From Anseranas semipalmata (Eukaryota > Chordata > Aves > Anseriformes > Anseranatidae), in assembly GCA_013399115.1 (NCBI GenBank), contig VXAA01002214.1, forward strand, positions 189,593 through 253,592: 64,000 bases of DNA. The letters are read 5' to 3'. The stretch's first letter is position 1, and each line of letters begins with the position of its first letter. Made by a program: the position numbers and the translations under genes. This document shows positions 12,473 through 25,526 of the stretch, one piece after another. The notes beneath the pieces were generated by a model that saw nothing but the letters and a program-made list of their open reading frames with translations, did no database searches and was not told the origin of the DNA.

Positions 12473-14536
12473 GCCAAGCAGTTATGTGAAAATTCTGTGT
12501 AATTGGTGGATTGCCCATTTTTAATCAAAGCCATGTTTCCCAGATCTAAACACTCAATAGAAAACAGAGCTGTGCAACAGTCAAGTGTATTAGAGTCCAG
12601 ATTTTGAGCTGGTTTGAGAAATAAGCATGTAATTTTCTGAAGTGTAGGTCAGTAGCTGGTATTCTTAGAAAGTATGTTGGCTTGTTTTACCTGTTCCTGG
12701 CTAGAACAGGGCTGAGCCTCCATGGTGCAGCTCTGTAAATCAGCAGTGGTCCCCATCCAGTGATGCATTTGCTCCAGTGAAAAAACACTGTGGATCAGTG
12801 CAGACCTTGGCGGATTGACTTGGAAAAAACCTTGAGACACCTGGTTTTCCCTAGCGCTATTGTGTAACAAGGGCAACCCCGCAAGGACAGGGTAAGACAG
12901 TGCTGCAGAGCTGCAAATGCGTGATAGGATGCGGAGAGTGAGTCCTGCCAGGTGGTAAGAATGGGGGCTTGGAGCGTCCTCTTGTCCTGCTGTCCCCGTT
13001 TGTCCTGTGTCAGCTGCTGGGGTGGGCAGGAGATTTTCTGTGACCTTTTGTTGTATGGATTCTCAGACATGCTTGTTTAAAGTATTGTTGAGCAAATACT
13101 CGGAGTGGAGTAACTTTGTCCTATTGGCCAGGACAACGTTGTGTTATCTTGCAGAATGTCACACCTCGTATTTTCATGTGTGTACATTTTTATTATGCCC
13201 AGTCATTCTCATTTTTTTCAGTCCTTGCACCAGCTCTGTATTCTGGCAGATGATCTGTGAAACATTTGGAGATTTTGCAGTGGCACTTGAGGGGGATTGT
13301 AGTTTTACGGTGGACAGTTTAAAGTGTTAGAAATTTCATGTAAGTAGTGCTAAATATGAAGTCTGAAATCATGCTTGAACACCATAAAAAAGTGAAAAAT
13401 TAACAATTAAATGTTTAATGGAAAAACAGATGTCACATCAGTTGCACTTGACAGGGATCCTACATGGAATCACGCTCTCCTCTCAAAATCCATACAAGTT
13501 ATTAACTAATTAAATTTTTATTTAGAAAATGTAATGTTTATCCAATAAATCCAGTCCTCACTCTTTCATAACAGTCCTGGTAATGTCACAGGGCCGTGTC
13601 TGACCGGTTTCTGACAGCTTGGAGTTACCTCTGGCTGTTCTTAGTACACCACAGAACATGGTGGCTGGTGTTCACACAAGGCTGATTTGGCTGTGCCTTC
13701 ATGGGGATGGAATTTGGTTTCTTTCCATTAAAGCCCCCCCCACATCGAGGCTTTGTTTTGGCTCCTATTTCCACCCCAGTGCTTTCATGTGATATTTCTC
13801 CTCCTTCCAGCAAAGGGTTCTGTGTACTTTGCTTTTCCTCTCCTTTATTTTCTTCTGCCCAGAACGCAAGGTGCTTAAAGGTATCAAGACTTAAAACTGG
13901 AGAAGTTGCACGGAGCAGAGGAATAGGTATGGACGTGGGTGATGCCCACTGGTCTCTGGTTTGTAGGTGGTTATATAGGGCCACCTGATGCTGCATGAGC
14001 TGTGAGTGAAGTGCTGGGCCTCTAGGTACTATTCCCTTCTTTCCTTTGGTAGCATTTTTTTGCAGCAAAACACTAGTCCTGCTCACTGATGCTTAGTTTT
14101 TCCTGAAATTTCGGAGGCTATCAGGTGTGGATTCAAATGCTGCTTCACAAACAATTGGAGAAAAGCTCTTCATTTTGCATGGAGGAGAATCTCCAAGTGC
14201 TATTTTTGTACGTGAGTTTAGAGGGAGAATATTCCTGCGCAAGGCCTGTGAGAGTGGCACAAGGCTTCCTGGCACCAGCACAAGCAATGTCTTTAACATG
14301 GGTTACTGCCCAGTTGAGAGGAGAAAAATCAAATCCATAGCAAGGTTGGTGCTTGTCAGGGCTTGGAGTTTTGTGTGACTGCTGTGCAGGGCGGGTGCAA
14401 AGCAAGATTTGCCCCTTGTAGTTTCTGGCATGGTCATGGTAATTCACTCACTGAGTCCTACATAGCCCTACCGCTTTAGAGAGCCACTGATGGTTCTCTG
14501 GACTCAAGAGTGCCAGGCCATGCTGTTTTGTTGTTC

Positions 14537-14570
14537 GTTGTTGTTTTTAAACCAAACAAAAAACAACAAC
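14537..14570. repeat. 12-bp perfect inverted repeat of simple sequence
   Basis: GTTGTTGTTTTT at 14537-14548 and its exact complement AAAAACAACAAC at 14559-14570, with a 10-base loop, followed by more (AAC)n and poly-A-like sequence. It probably arose from simple-sequence expansion. It could form a small hairpin. Confidence 0.7.
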
Positions 14571-16843
14571 AAAAACAACCAAATGGAAAAAAAACATACA
14601 AAAAACACCCACTACCTCCCTGACCTTTTAGGAATAGGAGGAAAGAGAAGAGGTAGTTTGGGTTTGGCTGAAACAGCCTTACATGGTGTAAAGAGCAAAC
14701 AGACATTACTCTTTTGGGAAAATGCTTTCTCAGCCCCTGCTCCACACCTGGGAGGAATTCAGGCTGGTGAAGAACCAGCCCAGAAAGAGGTGATCCCCAG
14801 AGGCTAATTTGCATTTGTTCACAAAGAAAATACTTTGAAGATACTCCAAGTGCAGACTTGCAAGTCAGCTTCCTGGTGTGCCAAGTGTGTGAGGCTCTGC
14901 CTTTCCCTGCTGCTGCTGCTCCCCACCTCGCAGGGGCTTTGCCCAATTTCCTTCTGGGGGGCGACAGGAGTGACGGTGGGCAGGAGGAAGGAGCAGCTTG
15001 GACCTATCTGGCTGCAATGGTGGCTTCGCTCTGGCTGGCCACCCCTGCCTTGCTTGTGTCCATCTGATTTATTTCTGTAGCTTGTGAAAGAGAAGGGAAA
15101 ACAAAAAAATCTAGCTCCTGAGCTTAAGGCCAAGTCTTGATCTCCTTCATGGGCAGAACTTCCTTTGAAATTACTGGGTGTTTTGCTTGGTTAAAGACTG
15201 GCAGAATTGGGAAGCCTAGTGTTGCATTATTGCAGGGTCAGAGAAAGGGTGCGTCACGAGGTCTGGGGGGAAGTGGAGTTTCTTTTAGTTTTCTGACAAA
15301 GTACCCCATGAATAAGGAGTATTTTGGCTTAGAGCTTTTTCATTTCCAACTAGGTCAGTCCGCACAGTGTGCCCGTGCAGGGAATTTCTAACCCTGCTCG
15401 GTAGGTGGGAAGATGAGCTGAGGAGCTGCTGAAGGCCACTCTGCCTGGGTCAGGGCAGAGCAGGTAACTTGCGGACCCAACTGCCCCATCCACCATCCAC
15501 CAGCAGTGCCATGTGTCGCGCCTGGGGGCTCTCAGCACGGGGCTGAATCCCACCTGCGTCAGCAGTAGCAGCCCTAGCAGGGCAAGGGTAGGCTCTGGGC
15601 TGCTGCTGAGACTATGCAACCGGGGACCAAAAATTAGCTGGATGTGAATCCACAGATGTCAGGGTAACAACTGATGCCAGTTATGGATTTTTTTTTTTTT
15701 TTCCTCCAAGTGTTCCTTCCTCCAACTCTTCCAGCCCATGCAGTTGGGTGAGAATGATATGCATCAGCTGATCCTGATAGACATGGTTCTTCTCAACTCT
15801 CTTATCTCTTTCATGGAAGTTGACCCTACCTTAATTCCTGTCCCTTCTTAACCTGTAAAAAGGCTTGTACAGGCCAAAGACTATGGCTTCTGCAAAGAGG
15901 TAGTTGCTCTGGTCCATCAAGGTTGCTGTGAATTTTGCTGTGGTATTTGAAACAAGAGAGGAATAGGCATGCAGAAGTGGGGTGGGGGAGAATGGCTTTT
16001 CAGAGGGTGAGTCACTCTGGGAGTGCCCACTGCGACTGGGCAGCTCACCAGCCATGTGCATCTGGGGAGCTTTTAAATTAGTGTTCTTAATCAACGTTTA
16101 AAATGCAAGAGAAGACTTTGAAAAAGAAGAGGGGGCCACTGAGAGCTTTGGTAAATATGCAGCAATATTAGCTTAAAGTTTTTGAGAAAGTTGTTGAGTT
16201 TGACCTTTATAATAAAGCTTACAACTGTGCATTTGCCCCATCCTTCATTTTCTAGGCTTTTGCCATGGCAAGGCATTGTTTGTTGGTCTAGAACTGCCAG
16301 CAAACAGGGCTTAGATGAACGTGGCTAAAACCCCTTTGTGTTCATTTTGAACCGTTTTCATTCTGAGTGTAGAGCCTAGTTATAGAGGCAGTATAGCAGA
16401 TGTTAGACCATAAGCTGTATTTTGCATATATTCATCTTAAACTGGATTAGAACTGCAACTAAACGGCAGTGAAATCAATGGGAATCTTTTCTTCAGCTTG
16501 AGGAGGCTTATATCAGACCTGCCTCATGTGACACTGTGACTTGGGAATCCTGATTTTATACCTATTTGCTGTTAATAGTCGGATTAGAGATGTTTTCCTT
16601 GTAGTTCCACCTTTCTCAAAGGACAGGAACTATGTACCCAGGTGACAATCATTTGTAAAAATGCCTCCCTAAACAGTAGGTGTTCCTGTCTGGAAGAATT
16701 AGCAGCAGCCAGGACTGGGATACACTGCTGTTGCAGACTTGGTTCTGCACATATCACTTCCTCCTGTAACACCACTGTTCTGAAAAAGGTAGTTACTGGC
16801 CCAAAAGCAGGTCCAGTAAGCCCGCAAACAAATTGTTAATGGA

Positions 16844-16861
16844 TTTTTTTTTTTTTTTTTT
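16844..16861. repeat. Poly-T run, 18 bases
   Basis: Uninterrupted T18 in intron 1 with no associated element recognised. Confidence 0.95.
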
Positions 16862-19800
16862 GGATATGGAGCTTGGAGTTTTGTACCAAGCAGTTGACTT
16901 AAGAGAACAGAGTAAGGGTTGTCTTGGTGGCTAAATTAGAGTAAGACTGACTCCAAGGTCAAGTGTGACTGTTTCATAACCAGTAGTCCCATGTTTGGTT
17001 TTTATCCTGCAGCTCAGGGCTGGGGCACTGACTTTTAAGCCTAGGGGGAAAAAAGGTGAGATAAGGCTGTTCTGTGCTGGCTGTAGTGTAATTTGAACAG
17101 AGAACACTCCACATGCTTAATCCTAAATAGGAATAATATATTTCAAGGCTTTTTTTTTTTGCCTCTCAAAGGGCTCCTGGATCAGGTCAATTTGAAATAA
17201 TAGCAACTAGTGCTCTGGGCAATATTGTACAGGGAAAGAAGTTGCTAGAGAAATCATTGGCTGGGAGACACGCAGTATTTCAGGTCTGAGCTGAAGGGCC
17301 TTCTCCTGTTAACAGATGCTTGGATATTACATGTATCTGTTTCAGCAGGCAAGAGATTGAGATATTCACTGGGATTTAAACCTAGTATTGTAGAGGAACG
17401 TACACCTTACCTAGGGGAAAAAAAAAAAGAGCTAAGCTGTTCAGCTAACTCCTATGTGACACCACGCATCTTTGCAACGTGTCGGTGCAAGGAAGCCTAG
17501 GGAAGAGGATATGTGTTCAGCCTGTGTTCACCCTGCCGGAGACTTGCACAAGCCGTTCCTTTCAGCCACAGCCACTGACACCACTGCAGGATAAAAGCTA
17601 TGGCTCCCATCAGATGAAAACCAATTGGGAGCACCTGTTTGTACGGGTTGCTTAGGTTTTCTTGCTTTGTTCGAGGAGACATCTCTCTTCTCTAGTTGTC
17701 TCTTCTTGGCTATCACAGGAGATGTTTTGTGTTTGGTACTAGATTGAAACAGAATCTGCTCAATGGAGGTTAAACAATGATTCCTTCTATAAATGGGACA
17801 AATAGCCCATCTCCCAAAATGATAAAATCCATCTCTCAAAAGCACCAGTAGGAGAAGCAGGGGATGTGTAGGCACCAGCTTAGTCATGACTCTGTACTTT
17901 GCTCTTAACCTTACAAAGACAGCACAGTAGAGAGATTCTTCATTGATTTAGTAAAAGCTACCCTTATTTCCATGGATATAATTACAGAAGAGGCTGGATT
18001 CATCTGGAAACAAAGGCTCTAGTAATTAAGAAAACAAAACCAAATACACTAATTCTTTTAGCTAGTTTTCAAAAGAAGTTTTGTGGATTTTTTTAAGGGA
18101 ACATTTACAAGTATATTTCTTAGTGGATATAGTGAAAGGAAAGATTCCCTTCTGAACTTAAGGGAGCAGTTGCATTAGTTTGTGCTGCAGTGATTCAGCA
18201 AGTAACAACTAGCATCCCAACTGAGTGATTTACACCCTGATCCTGAATGTTTTGGTTATAGGTCAGACTCCCAAATGCATTTATGGTTATTTGGAAGTCT
18301 AAAGAGCATCCACCAGAGTGGGAGAGGCACCAGCTCGCACCCAGTGCCCAGGTGGAAGGTCCAGCTGCTGTGGTGTGGGCATGGTGGGGCAGCTCGGTCT
18401 CATCCAGGCTTCTCAGTAGCAGCGGCTATGGTGCCCACTTCTTAGGTGGACCTTTTTGATACTTAAAAGGCCACAAACACATGCCACATTGGTCATAATC
18501 AGATGGGAATTATCTTTTGTTCTTTTTGTCATGATCCTAATCTGAACCACTGCTTTAATAGTAGGGAAATACTTGGCACTGATGTTGCACGAGGGGTTTC
18601 CACCGTGCTCTGTAATGATGAACAGACAGCTCAACTGAAGTGGAAGGGTTACCTCTCTTTATTGCTCCTCTGTGTTTCGCTGAGTATTTTAATTAAAACC
18701 AGATAGAGAAAATTTTTTCACAGTTTCCAATTTTTAGTAATTTCACCTGCCGTTGAAAATTTTATCAAGACATAACATTGAAGGGATGATGTAAAGAGGA
18801 ATGAATGTTCCTTTTAGCTGCTATGAATAGAGGCTTCTCATATCAGTTAAGTGTTGACTTTGTAATTATGAGAGGATTACACGTTTCTGTTATTTTTTAG
18901 CTGGTCCTTCAAGACATAAATTAACTAACATTTCACCGCTTTTTTGTAACCTTTCAAAACAGAAGGGAGGTTTCTCTGGTAAATTATGCAAGATCGCATT
19001 TATTTGGAGATTTTTACTGAAACTAACAAAGTGGAAAACTGCCTTTCTAACCCTTCAGTCTTTTCTGTCTGCTCACTGTTTCCCTGGTTTTGCATTTTTT
19101 TTGAGTTTTCTTTTTGCTTCCTCTATAAAGATTTTTGATGAATAATTGTCTGAGAGGTGTTTACTCCACTATGCTTTACTAGTATTTCTGTAAGCATTGC
19201 TACAGATTAAGCCACAGCTCCTTTCCTATCTGGTGACCATGGGTGGAGCTGATGCATTGCTCACTAAATGAGTGCTGTCTGGGCAGTGGGATGCTGTGGT
19301 GTGTGTCGGGACTGGGAGAGAAGAGTGTCTCACATCTTATTTACTATTTTGACTTGATTTCTGGCATCCTGCTTCACGAGAAATGGAGTCCATATGCCAA
19401 AATTTGGCTTAAAAAAGAGGATGCCTTGCTGTCTTCTCACAGGGACGGTGAGCAGGGTGAGTGTGAAGAGAGCACCCGGTGCTAGTTTTGGAACAGGCCT
19501 GCCGTGATGTGCGGTTGGGTCCCGCGGCACTGAGGGCAGGTTAGCAGCTGCTGGCATCCGTTTTGTGAAGGCAAGGCTCATTAGGCACCAGGTCGTCAGT
19601 GCTATGCACAGTGATCGTTTCTAAAGGTAAATCCTCTCATCCCTGAAGCAAATAGACTTTGACATTAGCCATCAAGACCAAAGTATATTTCGATGTTTGC
19701 ATCTCTGTACCAAACTGCTGTTGGAGGACACGTGTTCTTTAACAGAAGCAGCCTAGCACTTTGGGTAAGCAGTTGCAGGTTTCTCCGTAGAGCTGACGGG

Positions 19801-22234
19801 CCGGGGTTTGGCTGCAGGTGCAGCGGGCAGGTTGTGAAAAGAGCAGATTATGTCAGAAGCACATTATAGTTGGGGTCTGTCTTTTGTCAGGGCCTTTGTA
19901 AGATAACACTGTCAGTATTTTGTGATTTTTTTTCCTCAGTGCCCTGTTTTTGCAGAGGAGCCTAGGCGCTTCTGCCATCAGTCTGTCTATGTGAACATAA
20001 AAGCTGGGTGGCAAAAACAAGTGAGTTTCTAGGCCTGCAGTCTTGTAATTCTGGATGATGGTTTGTCGCTAGTTGGGAGATAGTGCATAACAGAGGATAA
20101 ATACAGACAGAAGTGTGCACAGAATTTACTTGAATGCTATAACCATGCCCATTTCCCCACTGTTTTCATCTGGGAAAGCTCGCTTTATTCTTTTTTTCCC
20201 AATTTTCTGTTGTTTTATATCCACTTTGCTCCTATTTTGCATCAAGATGAGTGAGACAGGGACAAAGCAGGAGAAGAGGGATGTTCCTGAGTGTGGTATT
20301 TGTGCATTCCTGGGTCACTTAGCAGTGCTAAACTGGATGTAGATTGTATGCGTTCATCTTTGTGTTGAATTAGCCAGACAGACCATGTACCCTGGAGTTC
20401 ATGCCAGCTGCTGGAGAGCAGATTGTTACCTGATCCAGAACAGGCAATACCTGATCCAGCAAAAAGTCAAAGCAGTCCAGACAGCTGATACCTGACCTAG
20501 GAGAAATCATGCCAATACGAAGTTAACCATCAGTACTCTACGTTGTGTGGCATCTCTTTATATGGTACTAAGAGTTGGAAAGCTGGTTTTATTCCATCAC
20601 TGGAGCATGGCCTCATCTACTGCACTACCGCTGCCTGTCGCAATGGAAAAGTTGCTGTTGAGTGAAGTGAGATTTGCTCACTCCTAAGGGTCTGAACAGT
20701 GCTGTCTGGCCACAGCTGCCTTGGAGAGCAAGTCAGTGAAGATGGAAGTTGAGCTCAGGTCCTAGCATGGTTATGCAAAGCTCAGAGTTTTCTTCTGGTA
20801 AGAATCATTGCAAACAGGAGACTGACAAAAACCATTTAACCAACACTACTTGTCTGCCTTTGGTCTGTGTTGGAGAGTAGCTGAACGTGTGGGACTGGCC
20901 AGGTTTGTAGAAGAGTCATCTTGCTGTGGAAGTTGGCAGTACGTTGATTGTCTGATATTTTTTTTCTTTTACAGTTGGATCCATAGGAAGGAAATGAGCC
21001 TGTGTATGTAGCATTTAGTGTTACTGTTTCCTGGGGGGGGCAGGGAGGTGAAGAAAGCAAAATTAGAATATCCTGTTTACATGTTGCTAGTGCTGTATTT
21101 GACCAGCTGTCTCGAGGGTTTTTGTCTTGCTAGATCAGGACAGGCTTTTCTTATGGTCTGAGAGTCTTCCTGTGCTGCTGGAAGAGGAGCTTAACTGTTT
21201 GCACTAGCACTGAGCTCCTCCCTGGGCCTTATTGCCCAGAGAAGACTGGGCTTCTCACTGTAGCCAAGCCAGGGAAAATGGGGCTTGCCAGGATAGTTAT
21301 TTTAGAATTAAAATGTTTCAAGAGCTGGACGTGTGAGAAGCCTACAGCAAATGACTTTCTGAAATTGCTATCCCTGCAGGATGCCCTTGCATGAAGGTAT
21401 ATTCCACCCTCCTTGCCATGTTTCCAAAGCATCCTTGAGCCACTTCACTTGCAATGATTAAAAAAAAAAAACAACACCCTGATTCGGAGGTTTGAGGTCA
21501 GTGAGGTTTTTAGGTAATTTCCAGCTTTCTTCGAGTGAATAGTTCTGTCGTCTTAAACTATGTCATATAATACCCACCTATGTGCACGCTTTTTATTTAA
21601 GCAAACCTATTTATGCTTCTGGAAATGATAAAGAACCTCCATGTGGAAGGCGAGAACTAGCACGTGCCAATGCCTGTGGCACCTTTGCAGGGTAGGTGGT
21701 AGAAGTGGGGGGCTGATGTCAGTGCATAACGCTGGGGTAGTGCTCATGGAAGGAGCTGTTGAATTTATAGCCCAATGTGGTTACATAATGTCATGCCTTT
21801 TCCAGAATGTCATGCTCGTTCTGGAAATAGACCGTTATCTAAGAAAATAGAAAAGTGCACCTGGAAACTTTTTGACTAGTCTCCCTGTTTAATCATGTTT
21901 TAATCATGAACCCATTTTAAATATGTCAAGGAAGGCAGCTGTAATATATGACCTTTTTCTGCCATATATCAGTGATGACTCACACAAGCAGTGTCAGGAG
22001 AATGTAATGAAACGTCTCTCCAACTTGACCTGTGTGCAGCTGATGTTTCCAGGTCTGGCATGCTGTGGAGGTCAGGGTATTTGGGCTGCATTGCTGGTGC
22101 TTTCAGTGTCTCTGTTACCTGGTTGTACAGACTCTGGAGCTCAAGTATTTAATTGATCATCTCTTCAGTGTTATCTCAGAAGGTTTAACTGTCTTTTCTC
22201 TGAAGACTGCATAGGTGTCAGTGGCTCCCATTTC

Positions 22235-22350
22235 CTGTATAAAGGAGTCAAGACGCAGAGAAGCTAAATGGTTTGCTGAAGACAACTAAGAAAGCCAAAG
22301 CTAGGCAAGGGAACTGGTACAGTAGAGTTCCTGGCTGGTTCTGTACTTTG
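22235..22350 (-). repeat. Possible MIR/L2-like remnant, reverse orientation
   Basis: GACGCAGAGAAGCTAAATGG, TTTGCTGAAGACAACTAAG and TTCCTGGCTGGTTCTGTAC resemble the complement of MIR/L2 sequence (recalled pattern: GAGGCACAGAGAAGTTAAGT, CTTGCCCAAGGTCAC, AGCAGGAATAGAACC). Degraded and low confidence. Confidence 0.3.
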
Positions 22351-22538
22351 ATCACTGCCGTTTATGTAGGAAAATCTATGATGTATAGATAGATATATTA
22401 TTAATGTGTGGTATTAATGAACACAAACGAAAGGTGATAAAAATACAAGCTTTAAATATTTAGTTTGTTTACCATAATATGTGTCTCAAGATTTCTGTAA
22501 GCCTGCCATTGGAAACAGCTTCAATAAAACTTAGCAGG

Positions 22539-22600
22539 CCTGCATTCTGACCTGAGTTACTATGCCAGAGTAAATCTAAAGTAATGGCATGGACAAGCAT
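22539..22600. repeat. Diverged palindromic repeat, half copy
   Basis: CTGCATTCTGACCTGAGTTA followed by CCAGAGTAAATCTAAAGTAA resembles one arm of the same palindromic family (recalled pattern CTGATCTGAGTTACACCAG then GTAAATCCAAAGTAAC). The second arm is not visible. Confidence 0.35.
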
Positions 22601-25271
22601 TGCAACCTGGGTCTCAGATCTCCGGTTGGTGCAACCAGCTAAATGAGCTTGTAGAAGTTAAAGCACTAGTAGAAATTGCAGTATCAGTCTCGATTAAAAA
22701 CAAATATGCTATTTATGTGTGAATGCATTTGCAATCTGAATTTATTTTCGGGGGGGAGGGTCTCCTTTATCACCGTTTGTAAACTGTCTTTTCTTTGGTT
22801 GACCATTATATTGGGGTATGCAGTGTGCAAATCCGCCCTCCTAAATGGGTGAATGCACAGCTGGGCTGAACACCCCCAGCGCTCTCATACACCACCTTCC
22901 CAAGAAGAAATTTGCCAGCACTGGTGAGCTTTGGATGTTGGTATTAGATCTTTCTGGGCTGAAACCAGGGCCTTCAGGAGCATAAGTCCTTTCCGCTGTA
23001 TGCGTGACTTCTGTGCCTCTCTGTTGAGTTTGCCTGGCCAGAGGCAGCCTCTGCATGTGGTGGTGTGTCCCCCTCTGCCAGCAGTTGTACAAGCTCAGGT
23101 TTTTGCTGGCCTCAGCCTGTTTTCATCTGATCACTATTACAACTGTGCTAGAAATTGCCACTCCTCAAATGGTCTGAATTGTGTGATCACACTTCATTAT
23201 GTGTCAGGTTAAAAGAGCCAAGGTAAGCAGTTTGAGCTGAAAGGCCTTGTTGACCTGGCCCTTTGGGCTAAAATGGGATAGAGCAGACCCAGCCAGCTCT
23301 GCTGGCAGATCTGAAGGGGTGGTAATGCCTGGGCAAGGGATGGTGGCAAACAGCTGGGGTTAGGTGTGGCGCGGTACCCACATCATCAGTTTAAATGCAG
23401 CTCTGATAGGATGGTGTCCACCATTCAGCAGTGGAGGGTGGGTAGGATGTGGAAGGGGTTTTATTGACATGCTTTGCCCTCCAAGAGTCGTTCATTCCCA
23501 CTGGTGCTCTGCTTTACCCACAGCTGTACATGTCTCCTTGCTTTGATAATTCCAGTAATAACAAGGTGCTTTTAGAAGCAAGATTTTCTTTCTTCTGTCT
23601 CTCTCCTTTTTTTTTTTTTTCCTCCAGTAATTCAGTAGCTGAAGTTACATTTGTAGGTTCCCTTGTGCTTCTAACTGTGGTTGTCAGCTTGGGCATGAAG
23701 CTTGAGCAGCCAGCTGAGCTCTGAATCGGACAAAGCAACCCAAGTGGCACAGACGATAGAGCAGCCCACAAGAACTATTTGGTCTTCCAGTTCATTGCCT
23801 CAGTAGCAAAAGATCTTTCTATAAATGCCAAGTGAGAAGTATAAATCATCCTGGAACTGCCGTGCACTAAATCAAGAAGCAGAGAAATGAATGAATATTT
23901 GTAAACCAAGTGTCAGTGTAACTAAAACATTGTGGAGAACAATAGCCCTGTGATATGCCTTGTGCCGTCGTGAGGCTCCGTGGCAGCGTTAGATATCCAC
24001 ACAAAAGAAAGTTATGCAGAGGCACGGCGGCTGTGGCCAAGGCAGGATGAACTCTGTGCAGATAGTGTCAGTAATTTCATGGTTCAGAGCAGTAATTTCA
24101 CATACTGTATGAAGCAATAAGCATTTGCTGTACTAGCTTCAGGCTTTCACTGTGTGATTGGGTGGATCTACTTTAACAGTAACAAAAGCCTTCCAGTTTC
24201 CAGCAGCTGCTAATCAGAGCTGATACTGGCTCCCGTGACATTACCCTCTCTGTGATGCTGACCTGGAGCTGCCAGGGTTTAATTCACCAGCACAGATATT
24301 TGCTGAGTTTATAGCTGCTAAAATACAGAGTCGGGGAGGGTGGTGTCAGAGTCGTTTCTACAGCCTTCTGTCTTCTGAACTTGCACCCATCACCTCACCC
24401 TACATTTGAAACTTTGGAAAGTTACCAACAAACCAGAACAGCCCATCTATTAGAGCAGGCTGGAATAGGCAGATGCCAAGCCCTGCTGACTTGCTGGCGG
24501 CACAGATCCCTTCAGGCAGGTGAAGCTCAGCTCCAGTGTCCTGATCAGCAGCGCCATGCCTGGAACTGGTCCCAGCAACTCCTTTCCTGACTTTGACCTC
24601 TCCCAGCAGCTTTGTCCTACACAGCCTTGTTAAGCAACAGGCAGGGTGAAGGTATTAAATTTTTCCAGGAGCTGAAACTTGAACATACTTTGCTTCTACA
24701 AAACTTTTCAGTGAATGTGACCTTCACTGCATTTTAACTGAACATATATTCATGTGTAATTTCAGTTTTCTGAGTAAGTTCTATGCACATATGCCTCCTG
24801 CCCCAAATGTGTAAACTGAGTAAAGCCTCCTGTAGTATGCAGGCACTGAAGTGATGGAGATACGTAAGTATCTCAAGAGCCTAAGTAGTTTACTGATGAC
24901 ATTTTTTACGATCTTTCTGCGAGGACAAAAAAACAGGTTGGGGGCGATGTCAGTAAGGTTTCATAATGACAGCAAGAAATTTTCTGGTCTTGCTTTGCTT
25001 AAGCCGTGATTTCTGTGAGGTGGTGGTGTGGCCCATCTACCCCCTAGTTTAACCTGCCCAAACCTCATGTGTGGGTGCCTGCAAACCAAGGTTGCGTTGC
25101 TGGATGGGGCCAGGTCTATCCTAGCCGTGAGGTGTTGTGGTTCCAGGTGTGGCTGGGCTGTGGCTGGGGAGGGAGTTTAAAATGCGTACCTGAGCATTTC
25201 CCACTCATTTCAGTCTATCATTTTCAACTTTAAATCAAGTCGTGATGTCTTCTCATCTTCCCCATGGGAGA

Positions 25272-25303
25272 AGCTTACCCAGGCAAGGTAGCTTACCCAG
25301 GCA
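25272..25303 (+). repeat. 18-bp-period short duplication
   Basis: AGCTTACCCAGGCA occurs twice (25272-25285 and 25290-25303) with a four-base spacer. A local tandem duplication. Confidence 0.8.
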
Positions 25304-25500
25304 GTCCCTCCCTCCATCATACCTATCACAAAAAGGCTAAGGCCAACTCTTCATAAAATTGTGTTGCTGCTGTGTCCAGAGTATATTTTTTTAATTTGCA
25401 CATATCAGATTATGTTGGGTATCTAAGCCTTGAAAAATTTGCCAGGCACCTGCCAGGTGACAAATTCAAGCCCTTCAGTGAGAGCTCCCCATGGTGGCAA

Positions 25501-25526
25501 GGGGGGGGGGGGTTCCCAGCTGCCCN
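25501..25526. other. G12 homopolymer and nearby ambiguous base
   Basis: A run of 12 Gs (25501-25512) followed 14 bases later by an N at 25526, the only N I noticed in the window. Homopolymer slippage probably left the consensus uncertain. Lengths and frames across this point should not be trusted. Confidence 0.9.
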
